The translations under genes and the position numbers were made by a program. A stretch of DNA of 64,000 bases from Petrotoga olearia DSM 13574 (GTDB lineage Bacteria > Thermotogota > Thermotogae > Petrotogales > Petrotogaceae). Shown in pieces: positions 43,071-52,501 of the stretch. The stretch covers positions 130,011-194,010 of the forward strand of contig NZ_AZRL01000004.1 in the NCBI RefSeq assembly GCF_002895525.1, in the 5' to 3' direction. A model generated the notes under the pieces. It was given only the letters and a program-made list of their open reading frames with translations. It did not search any database and was not told the DNA's origin. Each line of letters opens with the position of its first letter. Within the stretch, counting starts at the first letter, position 1.

Positions 43071-44342
43071 ATGACTTTTGATTCTTTAATAGAAAAAGTA
43101 GTTTCCCAATCTCAAAGAAATTATTTACTACTTATTACTTCTTTAGGATGGGCTGTTGTAGCTGCTTATGTTATGATAACCTCTTTTACTCTTCCTCTGC
43201 TTATACAAGAGTGGAACTTATCCAACATTTTTGCTTCAACGATTGCTAGTTCCACTTTTGTAGGGATGTTTATAGGCACTTTAAGCGCTGGAATCATCTC
43301 AGATTACTTTGGTAGAAAGAAGTCTGCAATGTTTCTGTTGTTTATGGGAAGTTTTTTCAGTATTCTTAGTGGTTTTATAGGTTCTCCAACTCTTTTCATT
43401 ATTTTTAGGATTTTATCTGGTATTGGTTTTGGGGGCTCAATGCCTGTTTTAAACGCTTATTTAACAGAATTTTTGAATGTTTCAATCAGAGGCAAATACC
43501 TAGTTTATTTAGAGAGTAGCTGGGCAATTGGAAGCATATTCATCGCTATTATCCATATGTTTATTGCCAGGAATTTTACTTGGAGATTGGATTACATATT
43601 TCTGGGGGCTGGATTTATTCCCTTTTTGCTTTTATTTACCGTCCCTGAATCTCCAAAGTACTTGTTAATAAGAGAGAAAAAAGAGGAGTTTGAAAAACTT
43701 TTTAATTACAACATTCAAGAAAAAATTACTTTACCTAAGAAAGAAAAAGTTACGATTAATGCCCTTTTTAAAAAAGGGTATTTAGTTAGAAGTCTGAATA
43801 TTCTTCTCTTATGGTTCACTATGAGTTTTGGATATTATGGTATTTTTGTTTGGGTAAAAGGGATTTTAGCCCAAAAGGGCGTGGATGTTGTTTTAACAGA
43901 TTGGTACACGTTTTACATGTTTTTAGCACAGTTGCCTGGATATTTATTGGCTGCGTATCTTATTGAGAAGATTGGAAGAAGGAAAAGTGTTTTATTGTTT
44001 GCTTTAGGAACGGCAATTTCTTTTGTTATATTTGCCAACGTTTCTTCAAATATATTAGTGTTGATTTTTAGTTTAGTGGTTTCCATTTTTTTCATGGGTG
44101 AGTGGGGGTTGACATATGCTTATACTCCCGAACTTTATCCAACTCCTATGAGAGGAACGGCTAATGGTGTATCAGGTGCGTTAACTAGGTTCTCCGGTTT
44201 CATAGCACCTTTTTATACTTCATATTTTCTTGAAAGAGGCAACATAAATATTGGATTGATAGGAATTGCAATCCTTTTCATGTTGACAGGGATACTGAAT
44301 TTTATCTTTCTACCCGAAACTATGAAAAAAGAGGTTGATTGA
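43071..44342 (+). CDS. MFS transporter, sugar/acid porter type
   Basis: A 423-residue 12-span transporter with GIISDYFGRKKSAMF after TM2, PESPKYLLIREKKEE after TM6 and LIEKIGRRKSVLLF after TM8, the pattern of sugar porters and aromatic acid/H+ symporters. The region TYAYTPELYPTPMRGTANGV in the second half also fits. AGGAGG precedes the ATG. It is a single-gene unit with a consensus promoter and strong terminator. The substrate is unknown. Confidence 0.9.
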   Translation: MTFDSLIEKVVSQSQRNYLLLITSLGWAVVAAYVMITSFTLPLLIQEWNLSNIFASTIASSTFVGMFIGTLSAGIISDYFGRKKSAMFLLFMGSFFSILSGFIGSPTLFIIFRILSGIGFGGSMPVLNAYLTEFLNVSIRGKYLVYLESSWAIGSIFIAIIHMFIARNFTWRLDYIFLGAGFIPFLLLFTVPESPKYLLIREKKEEFEKLFNYNIQEKITLPKKEKVTINALFKKGYLVRSLNILLLWFTMSFGYYGIFVWVKGILAQKGVDVVLTDWYTFYMFLAQLPGYLLAAYLIEKIGRRKSVLLFALGTAISFVIFANVSSNILVLIFSLVVSIFFMGEWGLTYAYTPELYPTPMRGTANGVSGALTRFSGFIAPFYTSYFLERGNINIGLIGIAILFMLTGILNFIFLPETMKKEVD

Positions 44343-44359
44343 GTCACAAAAACCTTTTG

Positions 44360-44398
44360 CCCCAATACTCAAAAATAAGTGAGTATTGGGGTTTTTTT
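44360..44398 (+). terminator. MFS gene terminator
   Basis: Stem CCCCAATACTC/GAGTATTGGGG with a 10-base loop and seven T residues, 18 bases after the stop. Confidence 0.9.
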
Positions 44399-44492
44399 AA
44401 CATAGGTTCAAATGTTAGAAACTATTTTATGGGAAAATAATTGCGAATTTCATCCCACTTAAAAAGTTCTTCTAATGGAGTCGATAATTCTT

Positions 44493-45590
44493 ATGAAATG
44501 TGAAGGCTGTGGTGTAGAGATACAAACAGAAAACCCTAAAAAACCAGGGTATATACCTGAAAGTGTGCTAAAAGAAAAAGTAGAAAATAATGAATCTGTA
44601 GTCTGTCAAAGATGCTTTAAGTTAAAGCATTATAATTATTTGTTGCCTGTGACAATAAATTCCAATTTTTCCCATGAAATTGACACGATTTTGAAGGATT
44701 TCAAAACAGTTTTGTGGGTAGTCGATGTAATAGATTTCGACGGCACATTTAGAAAAGAGATTGCTGAAAAATTAAAAAGGAAAAATATTTTTCTAATAGT
44801 TAATAAAATAGATCTTCTACCAAAAAGAACACCATACGAAAATTTAAAAAAGTGGTTACTTTTGAGAATAAAAGAAATGGGTTTAAATATACAAGATGAT
44901 CATGTAAGAATGGTCAGCGTTAAAACAGGTATGGGAATCGAAAAAACAAAAAAACTGCTTTTACAAACAGAGAAAGAAAAGGTTTTAGTAGTAGGTGTAA
45001 CCAATGTAGGTAAATCATCTTTTTTAAACAGACTTGCGGGGGGAGAAATAACTGTAAGTGCATATTCCGGAACTACTTTAAAGGTTTTAAAAGCAAAATT
45101 ACCTAACACAAACTTACAATTGTTCGATACACCGGGCATTTTCACCCAAGACAGGTTATGCGATTTTTTTGATATTTATACTCAGGTTAAGATGATTCCT
45201 TCTAAAAAGATTAGGAATAAAACTTTCACCGTGAAAGAAAAAAATGTTCTTTTTATAAGTGGATTGTTCTGGTTAAAAGTTTTAAAGAATGGGGTTAACA
45301 ATTTACCCCCTATAATCACGGTATTTCTTCCAGAAGAAATATCGGCTCATAGGGCAAAAGAAGAAAGAATTAATGATTTACTTCATAATAGAAAAGTTTT
45401 ATTTCCGCCTTATGATGAAAATTTTGATTTTAACCAAATAGAGTTTGAAAGAGAAATTGTACAGATTGATAAGGGAAATGATATAGCCCTTCCCGGAGCG
45501 GGATGGCTTTCTGTAAAAAGAGGCCCTTTAATAGTAGAAATTTCAAAACCTAAAGAGTTTAGATATGTGGTAAGAAAATCAATGAAATAA
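44493..45590 (+). CDS. yqeH: YqeH-type circularly permuted GTPase
   Basis: A 365-residue GTPase involved in 30S ribosome assembly in other bacteria. The N-terminal zinc finger has CEGCG and CQRC. G motifs run in permuted order: G4 NKIDLLPK, G5 SVKTG, G1 GVTNVGKSS, G3 DTPGIF. The C-terminal domain matches YqeH length. ATG 44493 is chosen because the protein normally begins at the zinc finger. ATG 44475 gives six extra residues; neither has an ideal SD (GGAG is 12 bases before 44493). Confidence 0.92.
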   Translation: MKCEGCGVEIQTENPKKPGYIPESVLKEKVENNESVVCQRCFKLKHYNYLLPVTINSNFSHEIDTILKDFKTVLWVVDVIDFDGTFRKEIAEKLKRKNIFLIVNKIDLLPKRTPYENLKKWLLLRIKEMGLNIQDDHVRMVSVKTGMGIEKTKKLLLQTEKEKVLVVGVTNVGKSSFLNRLAGGEITVSAYSGTTLKVLKAKLPNTNLQLFDTPGIFTQDRLCDFFDIYTQVKMIPSKKIRNKTFTVKEKNVLFISGLFWLKVLKNGVNNLPPIITVFLPEEISAHRAKEERINDLLHNRKVLFPPYDENFDFNQIEFEREIVQIDKGNDIALPGAGWLSVKRGPLIVEISKPKEFRYVVRKSMK

Positions 45591-45600
45591 GAAGATTTCA

Positions 45601-45660
45601 TAAGGGCTAATTGTGCGGTGGGGAGCGGGGCGAAGGGACGCTGCCTATAGAGTTTTCGAA
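45601..45660 (+). repeat. Intergenic repeat, copy D (short form)
   Basis: GTGGGGAGCGGGGCGAAGGG then ACGCT, between yqeH and pduL. It matches the 3' end block of copies A, C and F. It lacks the central hairpin of copies B and E. Confidence 0.65.
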
Positions 45661-45705
45661 CTTCTAAAGAGAGTAGGATTTCATCATTTATGGAGGTGTT
45701 AACAC

Positions 45706-46296
45706 TTGCAATTGAAAGAACCTGGAATCGTTGTTGGAGTATCAAATAGACATGTACATTTATCACAAGAGGATCTGGAAAAGTTGTTTGGTAAAGGTTA
45801 TGAACTAACTCCTTTAAGACCATTGGGGCAACCCGGTCAATACGCATCTGAAGAATGTGTAGATTTGATAGGACCAAAGGGAGCTTTCCAAAAAGTGAGA
45901 ATATTAGGGCCGGTGAGAAAGGAGTCACAAGTCGAAATCTCTAGAACCGACTCTTTTAAACTGGGAGTAAACCCTCCTGTTAGAGACTCAGGAGATATAG
46001 AGGGAACACCAGGGATTACAATAAAAGGACCTGTCGGTGAAATAGAATTAAAGAAAGGTGTAATTATTGCCAAAAGGCACATACATATGCTCCCAAAGGA
46101 TGCTGAACATTATGGCGTTAAAGATAAAGACTTAGTTTCAGTATATTGTGACAAAGAAGGAAGAAGGCTTGTTTTTCAAGATGTTTTGGTAAGAGTTAGT
46201 GAAAAATTTGCATTAGAATTTCATGTTGATATTGACGAAGCTAATGCAGCTTTGCTCAACAACGGAGATTATGTCAAAATTATAGAAAAATTCTAA
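45706..46296 (+). CDS. pduL: PduL-type phosphate acyltransferase
   Basis: A 196-residue phosphotransacylase interconverts acyl-CoA and acyl phosphate. Two PduL half-barrels carry the zinc-binding His residues in VSNRHVHLS (about 13-21), AKRHIHML and EFHVDIDEANAA. The TTG start follows ATGGAGGTG by about 9 bases. It has no encapsulation peptide and no microcompartment genes nearby, so it probably supplies acetyl phosphate for acetate and ATP formation in the cytoplasm. Confidence 0.93.
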   Translation: MQLKEPGIVVGVSNRHVHLSQEDLEKLFGKGYELTPLRPLGQPGQYASEECVDLIGPKGAFQKVRILGPVRKESQVEISRTDSFKLGVNPPVRDSGDIEGTPGITIKGPVGEIELKKGVIIAKRHIHMLPKDAEHYGVKDKDLVSVYCDKEGRRLVFQDVLVRVSEKFALEFHVDIDEANAALLNNGDYVKIIEKF

Positions 46297-46322
46297 AAAC
46301 CGGTGTTTTCACCGGTTTTTTC
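46296..46322 (+). terminator. Bidirectional terminator between pduL and rbgA
   Basis: Stem AAAACCGGTG/CACCGGTTTT with a TTTT loop, serving two converging genes that end at 46296 and 46321. Confidence 0.85.
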
Positions 46323-47136
46323 AATCAATATCAGAAGGAATCTCATAGGTTATCCCCCCATATTTCCCATCGGATATTTCTTTTAGAAAGATATTTCTTC
46401 CCCTTTCGTAATCTGGAACCCCACCTTTTTTTAGAAAATTTCTCTTCATACAAAATTTTTCAATGAATTCAATTGCATTTTCACAGTGTTCCCATTCTTC
46501 TAAAACTGAATCCAAAATAGTAGTATACTCTCGTTTCAAAAAGTCAAAAAGATAGAAGAGTGCTTCGTCCATTTCCGAATCTTCTGCTTTTAGAGAGCCA
46601 ATTAGAATTAATTTGTTCACAAGATCTTTTCTGAAAAGTTTTGGATATAGTACACCTGGTGTATCAAGAATTTTTAAGTCTTTGGATACCGTTATCCACT
46701 GTAAACCCCTTGTTATTCCAGGTTTATTGCCGACTGCTGCAGACTTTTTGCCTTTTAAACGGTTTATGAAAGTAGACTTACCAACATTTGGTATACCAAC
46801 TATCATAAGAGTTTTTTCATTGAACTTTTGAGGGACGATGGGATAAATGTAGTTTAAAAAAAAGTCTTTCACATTGAATTCGTTGAGACTTAGTGAAAAA
46901 ACATCCTCACCTTTCTCTTTATAAAACTTTTCCCATAACTTAGTTTTTTTCATGTCGCAAAGGTCTTTTTTATTCAGAATAATTATTCTTTTTTTGTTCC
47001 TAAAAAGTTGGTCTTCTTCATATGCCCTGCTGACGTAGGGAGCCCTTGAATCGAGAATTTCTACTACCGCGTTGACAAGTTTTAAATGCTTTTTTATCAA
47101 AGATTTGGTTTTTTCTATATGCCCCGGATACCACAT
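46321..47136 (-). CDS. rbgA: RbgA/YlqF-type ribosome biogenesis GTPase
   Basis: A 271-residue circularly permuted GTPase acting in 50S assembly. It has WYPGHIEKTK at the N-terminus, G4 NKKDL, G1 GIPNVGKST, G2 in the GNKPGITRGLQW stretch and G3 DTPGVLYPK. The C-terminal ANTAR-like helical domain follows. Two permuted ribosome GTPases (YqeH and RbgA) thus lie within 3 kb. Its ATG is 121 bases from the phoH start on the opposite strand. Confidence 0.94.
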   Translation of the reverse strand: MWYPGHIEKTKSLIKKHLKLVNAVVEILDSRAPYVSRAYEEDQLFRNKKRIIILNKKDLCDMKKTKLWEKFYKEKGEDVFSLSLNEFNVKDFFLNYIYPIVPQKFNEKTLMIVGIPNVGKSTFINRLKGKKSAAVGNKPGITRGLQWITVSKDLKILDTPGVLYPKLFRKDLVNKLILIGSLKAEDSEMDEALFYLFDFLKREYTTILDSVLEEWEHCENAIEFIEKFCMKRNFLKKGGVPDYERGRNIFLKEISDGKYGGITYEIPSDID

Positions 47137-47193
47137 GCTTTTAACCCCTTTGAACAGTTGTTTTTACCATGATTCTTATTTTACTTAAATTGT

Positions 47194-47201
47194 GGTATAA
47201 T
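47194..47201 (+). promoter_or_regulatory. Extended -10 promoter of the phoH operon
   Basis: TGGTATAAT (47193-47201) with a weak -35 (TTCTTA at 47173-47178), about 45 bases before the SD AGAGGAGGG. Confidence 0.55.
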
Positions 47202-47257
47202 CTAAGTGATAAAAGTATACCTTATTTTGTAAAAAAATCAAAGAGGAGGGATAATCT

Positions 47258-48232
47258 ATTCTGAGATATTCTATCTCTATACCCGACAATGTGGAACCGA
47301 TTGAAATTTTTGGGGCTTATGATAGCCGGACAAAATACATAAAAAAAGAGATGAACGTAGATATACATTACAAAAACAGAAAAATTTTCATCGAAGGAAA
47401 AGACGATGACTCGGTCAATAAAACATCAAAGATATTCACAGAACTTTTAGAAATTTTAGATGAAGGACATTTAATCGATTGGGATGAATTCCAATACGTG
47501 GTTTCTAGGTATAAAACCAACGGGAATGTTTCTAAGACTGAAGAAAAGAAAAAATCGATGAAAGATGTGATCAATACCCGCATTGTGGGTACTCAGATAT
47601 TTGCAAAAACTGAAGGCCAAGCAAATTACATTGACTACTTAAAAAATAATGATATTGTTTTTAGTATAGGACCAGCCGGAACTGGCAAAACATATCTTGC
47701 AGTTGCTATGGCGGTAGATTATTTAAGATCTGGTAAAGTTCAAAGGATAATACTAACTAGACCTGCAGTTGAAGCAGGAGAAAAACTAGGTTTTTTACCT
47801 GGTAGCTTTTATGAAAAGATTGACCCTTATTTAAGGCCCTTGTATGATGCATTGCTTGATTTTATGGATACTGACAAACTGATTTCATACAGAGAAAAAG
47901 GTATCATAGAAATACTACCGTTAGCTTACATGAGAGGTAGAACATTAAACAATTCTTATATTATTTTAGATGAAGCTCAAAATACAACTTATCAACAAAT
48001 GAAAATGTTTTTAACAAGGATAGGATTCAACACTAAAGCGGTCATTACTGGAGATGTAACCCAAATAGATTTAGAAAAAAAGAAAGATTCAGGGTTACTA
48101 TCGGTTAGAAAGGTTTTGAATGGAAACATTTCTGGGATAAAATTCATTGAACTTTCAAATAACGATGTGGTAAGAAATCCTTTAGTAAAAGAGATTATAA
48201 AAGCCTACGAAGATTATGAAAACTCTGTATAA
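47258..48232 (+). CDS. phoH: PhoH-family ATPase
   Basis: A PhoH-like ATPase with Walker A GPAGTGKT, Walker B YIILDEAQN and GDVTQIDL; role in RNA metabolism is suspected. The start is unusual. The frame opens at 47255 after a stop, and the conserved N-terminus reads RYSISIPDNVEPIEIFGAYD. AGAGGAGGG ends at 47250. The codons at the right distance are ATT 47258 and CTG 47261. GTG 47291 has no SD and would remove conserved residues. I list ATT as start; if wrong, GTG 47291 gives 313 residues. The gene leads a phoH/HD/ybeY operon. Confidence 0.92.
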   Translation: MLRYSISIPDNVEPIEIFGAYDSRTKYIKKEMNVDIHYKNRKIFIEGKDDDSVNKTSKIFTELLEILDEGHLIDWDEFQYVVSRYKTNGNVSKTEEKKKSMKDVINTRIVGTQIFAKTEGQANYIDYLKNNDIVFSIGPAGTGKTYLAVAMAVDYLRSGKVQRIILTRPAVEAGEKLGFLPGSFYEKIDPYLRPLYDALLDFMDTDKLISYREKGIIEILPLAYMRGRTLNNSYIILDEAQNTTYQQMKMFLTRIGFNTKAVITGDVTQIDLEKKKDSGLLSVRKVLNGNISGIKFIELSNNDVVRNPLVKEIIKAYEDYENSV

Positions 48233-48254
48233 ATAAGGAAGTGTTTTCCGCTGT

Positions 48255-49670
48255 ATGAAGAACAAAAGTACAGAAAATAATAAGAGAACCAGTAAAAGTC
48301 TTTTTCAAAAAGCAAATCTAGTTTTTTCTAAAAATAAGGGTTTTATAATTAGGATGATTCTTTTTATATTTTTAGCCTTATTCACTGAATGGCTCATTTT
48401 CAACAGAATTTCATTGAATTTTCAATTAAGTTTTAACCTAGTTTTTCTTGTATTTTGGATATTTATCGCAGAATTTTTTTTATCTAGGAACAAAATGTTT
48501 CAACTTCATCCTAAAAATTACTGGGCGGCTTTTTTAACGCCGCTCTTTTTCAATATAATACTGAATCTTTTCGTTTATAAATATGTGAATATATTTGCAA
48601 TATCTATAATATTGAGTACTTTGATAATAACCTTACTAATAGATTACTCTACTGGCTTAATTTCAGGCCTCATATTTTCTGCTTTCTTTGGTATTTTATT
48701 CGGATTTGATTTGAAATTTACGATTTTCTTATTTTTACCGGCAGCGGTTGTCGCACTTTCCTCCAGAAAAATCAAAAGAAGAATAGAGATAATACTTCCA
48801 TTTTTTTGGGCTAGTTTAACACAAATTATCGTTGCTTATGTAATTAACTTATACTATACTCCTTTAGACTATCTAATAATAATTGAAAGTAATTTTTTAA
48901 GCATGTTGGTAACCATGGGTATTTTACCATTCTTTGAATACTTAACTAGAGTATATTCAGAAATTGGTTTATTGGAACTGGGTAATTTAAGTAATCCTTT
49001 GCTAAAAAATCTTTCTTTGAAAGCACCTGGGACATACTATCACAGCATGATCATATCTAACTTAGCCGAAAGTTCCTCCGAAATTATCAACGGAAATACG
49101 GTGTTAGCTAGGGTAGGCTCTTATTTCCACGATATAGGGAAGGTGTGGAGACCTCAGTTTTTCACAGAAAATCAAAAGAATAAAAACCCTCATTCAGATA
49201 TAAGTGCCAAATTAAGTTCTTTGATATTAAACAACCATGTTAGCTATGGGATCGAATTGGCAAAAAAACACCGTTTGCCCATACTAATAGAAGATATGAT
49301 AGCTCAGCATCATGGTACAAGGGTTAAGCAATTCTTTTACAGCGAATATTATAATCAAACAGGAATAAAAGATACAAACATGTTCAGATACCCTGGACCC
49401 ATTCCTAAATTTAAGGAAGCTGCCATACTGATGATATGTGATGTAACCGAAGCCATGGTAAGAAGTATGCAAGATTTAAACGCTGTAGATCTTAATGAAA
49501 AGCTTGATAATTTGATCAATTCTCTTTTTTTTGAAGGACAATTAGATGATTGTGGATTAACACTTAAAGAAATTAAAAAAATAAAAGGCCGTATTGTTAG
49601 GACAATAATGGAAATGAACCATAAAAGGATATCCTACCCCAAAGTAGAGGCAAAAGAACTTAGAGATTAG
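48255..49670 (+). CDS. 7TM-HD family phosphohydrolase (short PgpH/YqfF type)
   Basis: The 471-residue membrane protein has about seven spans (30-245) followed by an HD domain: TYYHSMIISNLAESSSEI, YFHDIGKVWRP (the HD pair), IAQHHGT and ICDVTEAMVRSM. PgpH/YqfF homologues hydrolyse cyclic di-AMP, and the phoH/HD/ybeY order is shared with Firmicutes. PgpH is about 700 residues with a large extracellular domain; here that domain is absent, so signal input may differ. It starts 22 bases after phoH. Confidence 0.9.
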   Translation: MKNKSTENNKRTSKSLFQKANLVFSKNKGFIIRMILFIFLALFTEWLIFNRISLNFQLSFNLVFLVFWIFIAEFFLSRNKMFQLHPKNYWAAFLTPLFFNIILNLFVYKYVNIFAISIILSTLIITLLIDYSTGLISGLIFSAFFGILFGFDLKFTIFLFLPAAVVALSSRKIKRRIEIILPFFWASLTQIIVAYVINLYYTPLDYLIIIESNFLSMLVTMGILPFFEYLTRVYSEIGLLELGNLSNPLLKNLSLKAPGTYYHSMIISNLAESSSEIINGNTVLARVGSYFHDIGKVWRPQFFTENQKNKNPHSDISAKLSSLILNNHVSYGIELAKKHRLPILIEDMIAQHHGTRVKQFFYSEYYNQTGIKDTNMFRYPGPIPKFKEAAILMICDVTEAMVRSMQDLNAVDLNEKLDNLINSLFFEGQLDDCGLTLKEIKKIKGRIVRTIMEMNHKRISYPKVEAKELRD

Positions 49671-49683
49671 AGGGAGAAAGCTT

Positions 49684-50115
49684 TTGAAAATAAACGTTAT
49701 AAACCAACAAGATTTAAGGGAGATAGACACTAAAAAAATCAAAGATATCGCCAAAGAACTTCTCCTAAACGAGGTTGGTGAAGGAAATTTTGAACTAAAC
49801 ATATTAATCACCGATGATAAAAGTATAAGCGAATACAATAAATATAGAGGCAAAAGTACACCGACAGATGTTTTATCCTTTTCATATGGTTTAAATGAAC
49901 CTGTCCTTGGAGATATTGTTATATCTGTTGAAAGTATAGAAAAACAAGCACCTGATTTTGGTAATTCCTTTGAAGAAGAATTCTATTATATACTTATTCA
50001 TGGCTTATTACATATAGTTGGCTACGATCATGAAAGCTCTGAAGAAGATGCAAAAAAGATGTTCGAAGTTCAAGAACAATATTTTCATCAATTAATTAAA
50101 AACAGGAGGAGATAG
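49684..50115 (+). CDS. ybeY: Endoribonuclease YbeY
   Basis: A 143-residue single-strand endoribonuclease for 16S rRNA maturation and quality control. The zinc motif is HGLLHIVGYDH (about 113-123), preceded by the family STPTDVLSF. TTG start, with GGGAGAAAG upstream. The stop shares its last base with the GTG start of the next gene. Confidence 0.95.
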   Translation: MKINVINQQDLREIDTKKIKDIAKELLLNEVGEGNFELNILITDDKSISEYNKYRGKSTPTDVLSFSYGLNEPVLGDIVISVESIEKQAPDFGNSFEEEFYYILIHGLLHIVGYDHESSEEDAKKMFEVQEQYFHQLIKNRRR

Positions 50116-51350
50116 TGTTGGCTACAGTAAAACCTTTTAAAGCTTTAAGACCACATAAAGGGATAGAACAGTGTTTCTCTTGCCCACCCTACGACGTGCT
50201 TGAGGAGGATGAAGTTAAGGAAATAATCTCTAGAAATCCCAATTCTTTCTTGAGAGTAACAAGGTCCGAAGTAGAGGCTGAAGAAGATTCTAAAGAGGCT
50301 ATTTACAAAAAAGCCAACGAAAATCTCAAATCTTTTATCAAAAAAGGAGTATTAATCACTGATCCCGATCCATCTTTTTATATTTATCGTGAAACCTGCA
50401 AAGGGGTTTCTCAAACAGGTTTTTTTGCAGTTGTGAGTGTGGATGAGTACGATAAAGGGATTATAAAAAAACATGAATTAACAAGAAGAGACAAAGAAGA
50501 CGATAGGACAAATCACATATTAAATCTAAATGCACAAACTGGACCTGTATTCTTAACCCACAAAGCCCAGGAAGATTTAAAAACAATTATTGACAAGCTC
50601 ATAAAAAACAAAGAGATTCTTTATTCCTTTTGCGATGAAAACAATGTGAAACATGAACTTTGGAAAATCCAAGAGGAAGCCGAAAAGGAACGAATAGAAA
50701 AAGCTTTTAGCAGTATCGAATATCTTTACATTGTAGATGGACACCATAGAGCTGCCGCAGCTTCCAGAGCTCAAAAAATAATGAAAGAAAAAGACACGAA
50801 TTACTCTTTGGATAAACCCTACAATTATTTTATGGCAGTCATTTTTCCACACAACGAACTCAGGGTACTCCCATACAATAGAATAGTTAAAGATCTAAAC
50901 GGTTTAAAAGAAGAAGAATTTTTGAAAAAGATCGGTTCCTATTTTGAAGTAGAAGAAGCCCCATTCTCACCTTATTCTCCTGATTCCCCTCACTTCTTTG
51001 GTATGTATCTTCAAAAAAAGTGGTACAAACTCACATTTAAAGGTAAAGAAAGTGAAGATCCTGTTGAAAACCTTGATGTACAAATATTACAAAAATACCT
51101 ACTGGATCCCATACTTTCTATAAAAGATCCTAGAAGCGATCCAAGAATATATTTCCTTGGTGGTATTAGAGGCGTAAAAGAAATCGAAAAGTGGGTAGAC
51201 ACAAAAGATTGGAAAGTTGGATTTTCTATGTATCCTACCCAAATAGACCAACTCCTAAAAGTTGCTGACATGAACAAGATAATGCCGCCTAAATCCACTT
51301 GGTTTGAACCAAAATTGAGGAGTGGTTTATTTATTCACAAATTAAGTTAA
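50115..51350 (+). CDS. DUF1015 family protein
   Basis: A 411-residue conserved protein beginning VKPFKALRPHKGIEQCFSCP then PYDVL, typical of DUF1015. The middle contains YIVDGHHRAAAASRA, resembling the DGHHR motif of ParB/Srx-fold enzymes. A nucleotide-linked enzymatic role is possible but unproven. TTG at 50118, six bases after AGGAGGAG, may be the real start. It is coupled to ybeY. Confidence 0.87.
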   Translation: MLATVKPFKALRPHKGIEQCFSCPPYDVLEEDEVKEIISRNPNSFLRVTRSEVEAEEDSKEAIYKKANENLKSFIKKGVLITDPDPSFYIYRETCKGVSQTGFFAVVSVDEYDKGIIKKHELTRRDKEDDRTNHILNLNAQTGPVFLTHKAQEDLKTIIDKLIKNKEILYSFCDENNVKHELWKIQEEAEKERIEKAFSSIEYLYIVDGHHRAAAASRAQKIMKEKDTNYSLDKPYNYFMAVIFPHNELRVLPYNRIVKDLNGLKEEEFLKKIGSYFEVEEAPFSPYSPDSPHFFGMYLQKKWYKLTFKGKESEDPVENLDVQILQKYLLDPILSIKDPRSDPRIYFLGGIRGVKEIEKWVDTKDWKVGFSMYPTQIDQLLKVADMNKIMPPKSTWFEPKLRSGLFIHKLS

Positions 51351-51370
51351 ACCCTTTCCACACTTTAGAG

Positions 51371-51916
51371 GTGGTAGTTATAAAATACTACAATTTCGAT
51401 TTAAAAAACAAAATCGAAACAATAAAAACTCATGCCGTTGATGAAAAAATTCAAGTAGATGAAATAAAGGTATTTGAAAATAATCTGTACGGAATAAAAA
51501 GAAAATGGAAGATTTTATCTTCTCATAACTCCGTTGATTTCATAAAACGCATACTATACCCCAGTGACAACGTTATGCTAACCTATTATCATGATGAGAA
51601 AGGTGAAATGTCTAAATATCTCGTTTATATAGATTTTGGTAAATACAATGTCAGCAGCGGAAATATTGAATTTCAAGATCAAGAATTAGATCTTCTAGTT
51701 TATAACAACTTAAAATACAAAATACTCGATATGGACGAATTATTAAATGCTTTTGATTGCGAAAAAATCACTTTTTCTGATATGCAAAAGATTTTAATAA
51801 CTCTTGAGCAGTTTATTAATAATTTTAATTATTTGGGTATAATTGACTCTCTTCAACTCAGATTTGGTACAAACGCTATTAATTGGCTTTTGAAAAACAA
51901 AACTAGCATAGTATAA
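51371..51916 (+). CDS. DUF402 family protein
   Basis: A 181-residue protein matching the DUF402/FomD-like barrel pattern: an N-terminal strand-rich part, YLVYIDFGKYN, and DLLVYNNLKYKILDMDELLN, which holds acidic residues placed like the metal ligands of the family. Family members include nucleotide phosphatases and RNA-binding proteins. The listed GTG overlaps the SD AGAGGTGG. ATA at 51380 is the best-spaced codon, so the start is uncertain. Confidence 0.75.
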   Translation: MVVIKYYNFDLKNKIETIKTHAVDEKIQVDEIKVFENNLYGIKRKWKILSSHNSVDFIKRILYPSDNVMLTYYHDEKGEMSKYLVYIDFGKYNVSSGNIEFQDQELDLLVYNNLKYKILDMDELLNAFDCEKITFSDMQKILITLEQFINNFNYLGIIDSLQLRFGTNAINWLLKNKTSIV

Positions 51917-51941
51917 TAACTCATAACTGGAGGGGAAAATA

Positions 51942-52382
51942 TTGAGAAAACTTTATCGTTCCAGAGAAAACAAGATTTTGGCTGGTGTTTGTGGAGGCTT
52001 AGGTGAATATTTCCAAATAGATCCAGTCATCATAAGATTGTTGTGGATTGTATTAAGTTTAGTTTGGGGATTCGGAGTTATTTTGTATATAATCGCAATT
52101 TTTATAATTCCCCCTCAACCTCAAGGAAATAATAATTCTGAACAATTTGAAGAAACACCCGAAAACGAGCATAGTCATATTTCACATAATATAGAAGACG
52201 AAGACAGAAAAGTCGTCATAGGTTTGTTTGCTTTACTATTTATCGTAATTGGGCTAATTATTTTGGTAAGTATAATAACTCCTTCTACATTCTTCTTTAG
52301 AAATTTTATCAAAATCGTAATAAGTATATTGCTGATAGGAATTGGAGCATATTTAATTTCTAAATCAAGAACCAAAAAATAA
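51942..52382 (+). CDS. PspC-domain membrane protein
   Basis: A 146-residue protein with an N-terminal PspC domain (KLYRSRENKILAGVCGGLGE, then the span LLWIVLSLVWGFGVILYIIA), a polar linker with many Glu/His residues (about 65-85), and two more spans. PspC proteins sense or stabilise membrane stress; no other psp gene is adjacent. TTG start with GGAGGGG upstream. It is the last gene before repeat C. Confidence 0.88.
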   Translation: MRKLYRSRENKILAGVCGGLGEYFQIDPVIIRLLWIVLSLVWGFGVILYIIAIFIIPPQPQGNNNSEQFEETPENEHSHISHNIEDEDRKVVIGLFALLFIVIGLIILVSIITPSTFFFRNFIKIVISILLIGIGAYLISKSRTKK

Positions 52383-52388
52383 TTTTGG

Positions 52389-52458
52389 ACGAAGGGCAAA
52401 GACTCTTTTATCCTTAGGAGCGGGCTGCGGGGCAAAGGGGCGCTAAAGAAAGCTTTTT
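52389..52458 (+). repeat. Intergenic repeat, copy C
   Basis: CTTTTATCCTTAGGAGCGGG, then CTGCGGGGCAAAGGGGCGCT and AAAGAAAGCTTTTT. It matches copy A over both ends. It lies directly after the PspC stop and 170 bases before hydC. Confidence 0.75.
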
Positions 52459-52501
52459 AAGAGTGTATATAGTATTATTTTAGTGCTTTTTTCGCATAAA
52501 T

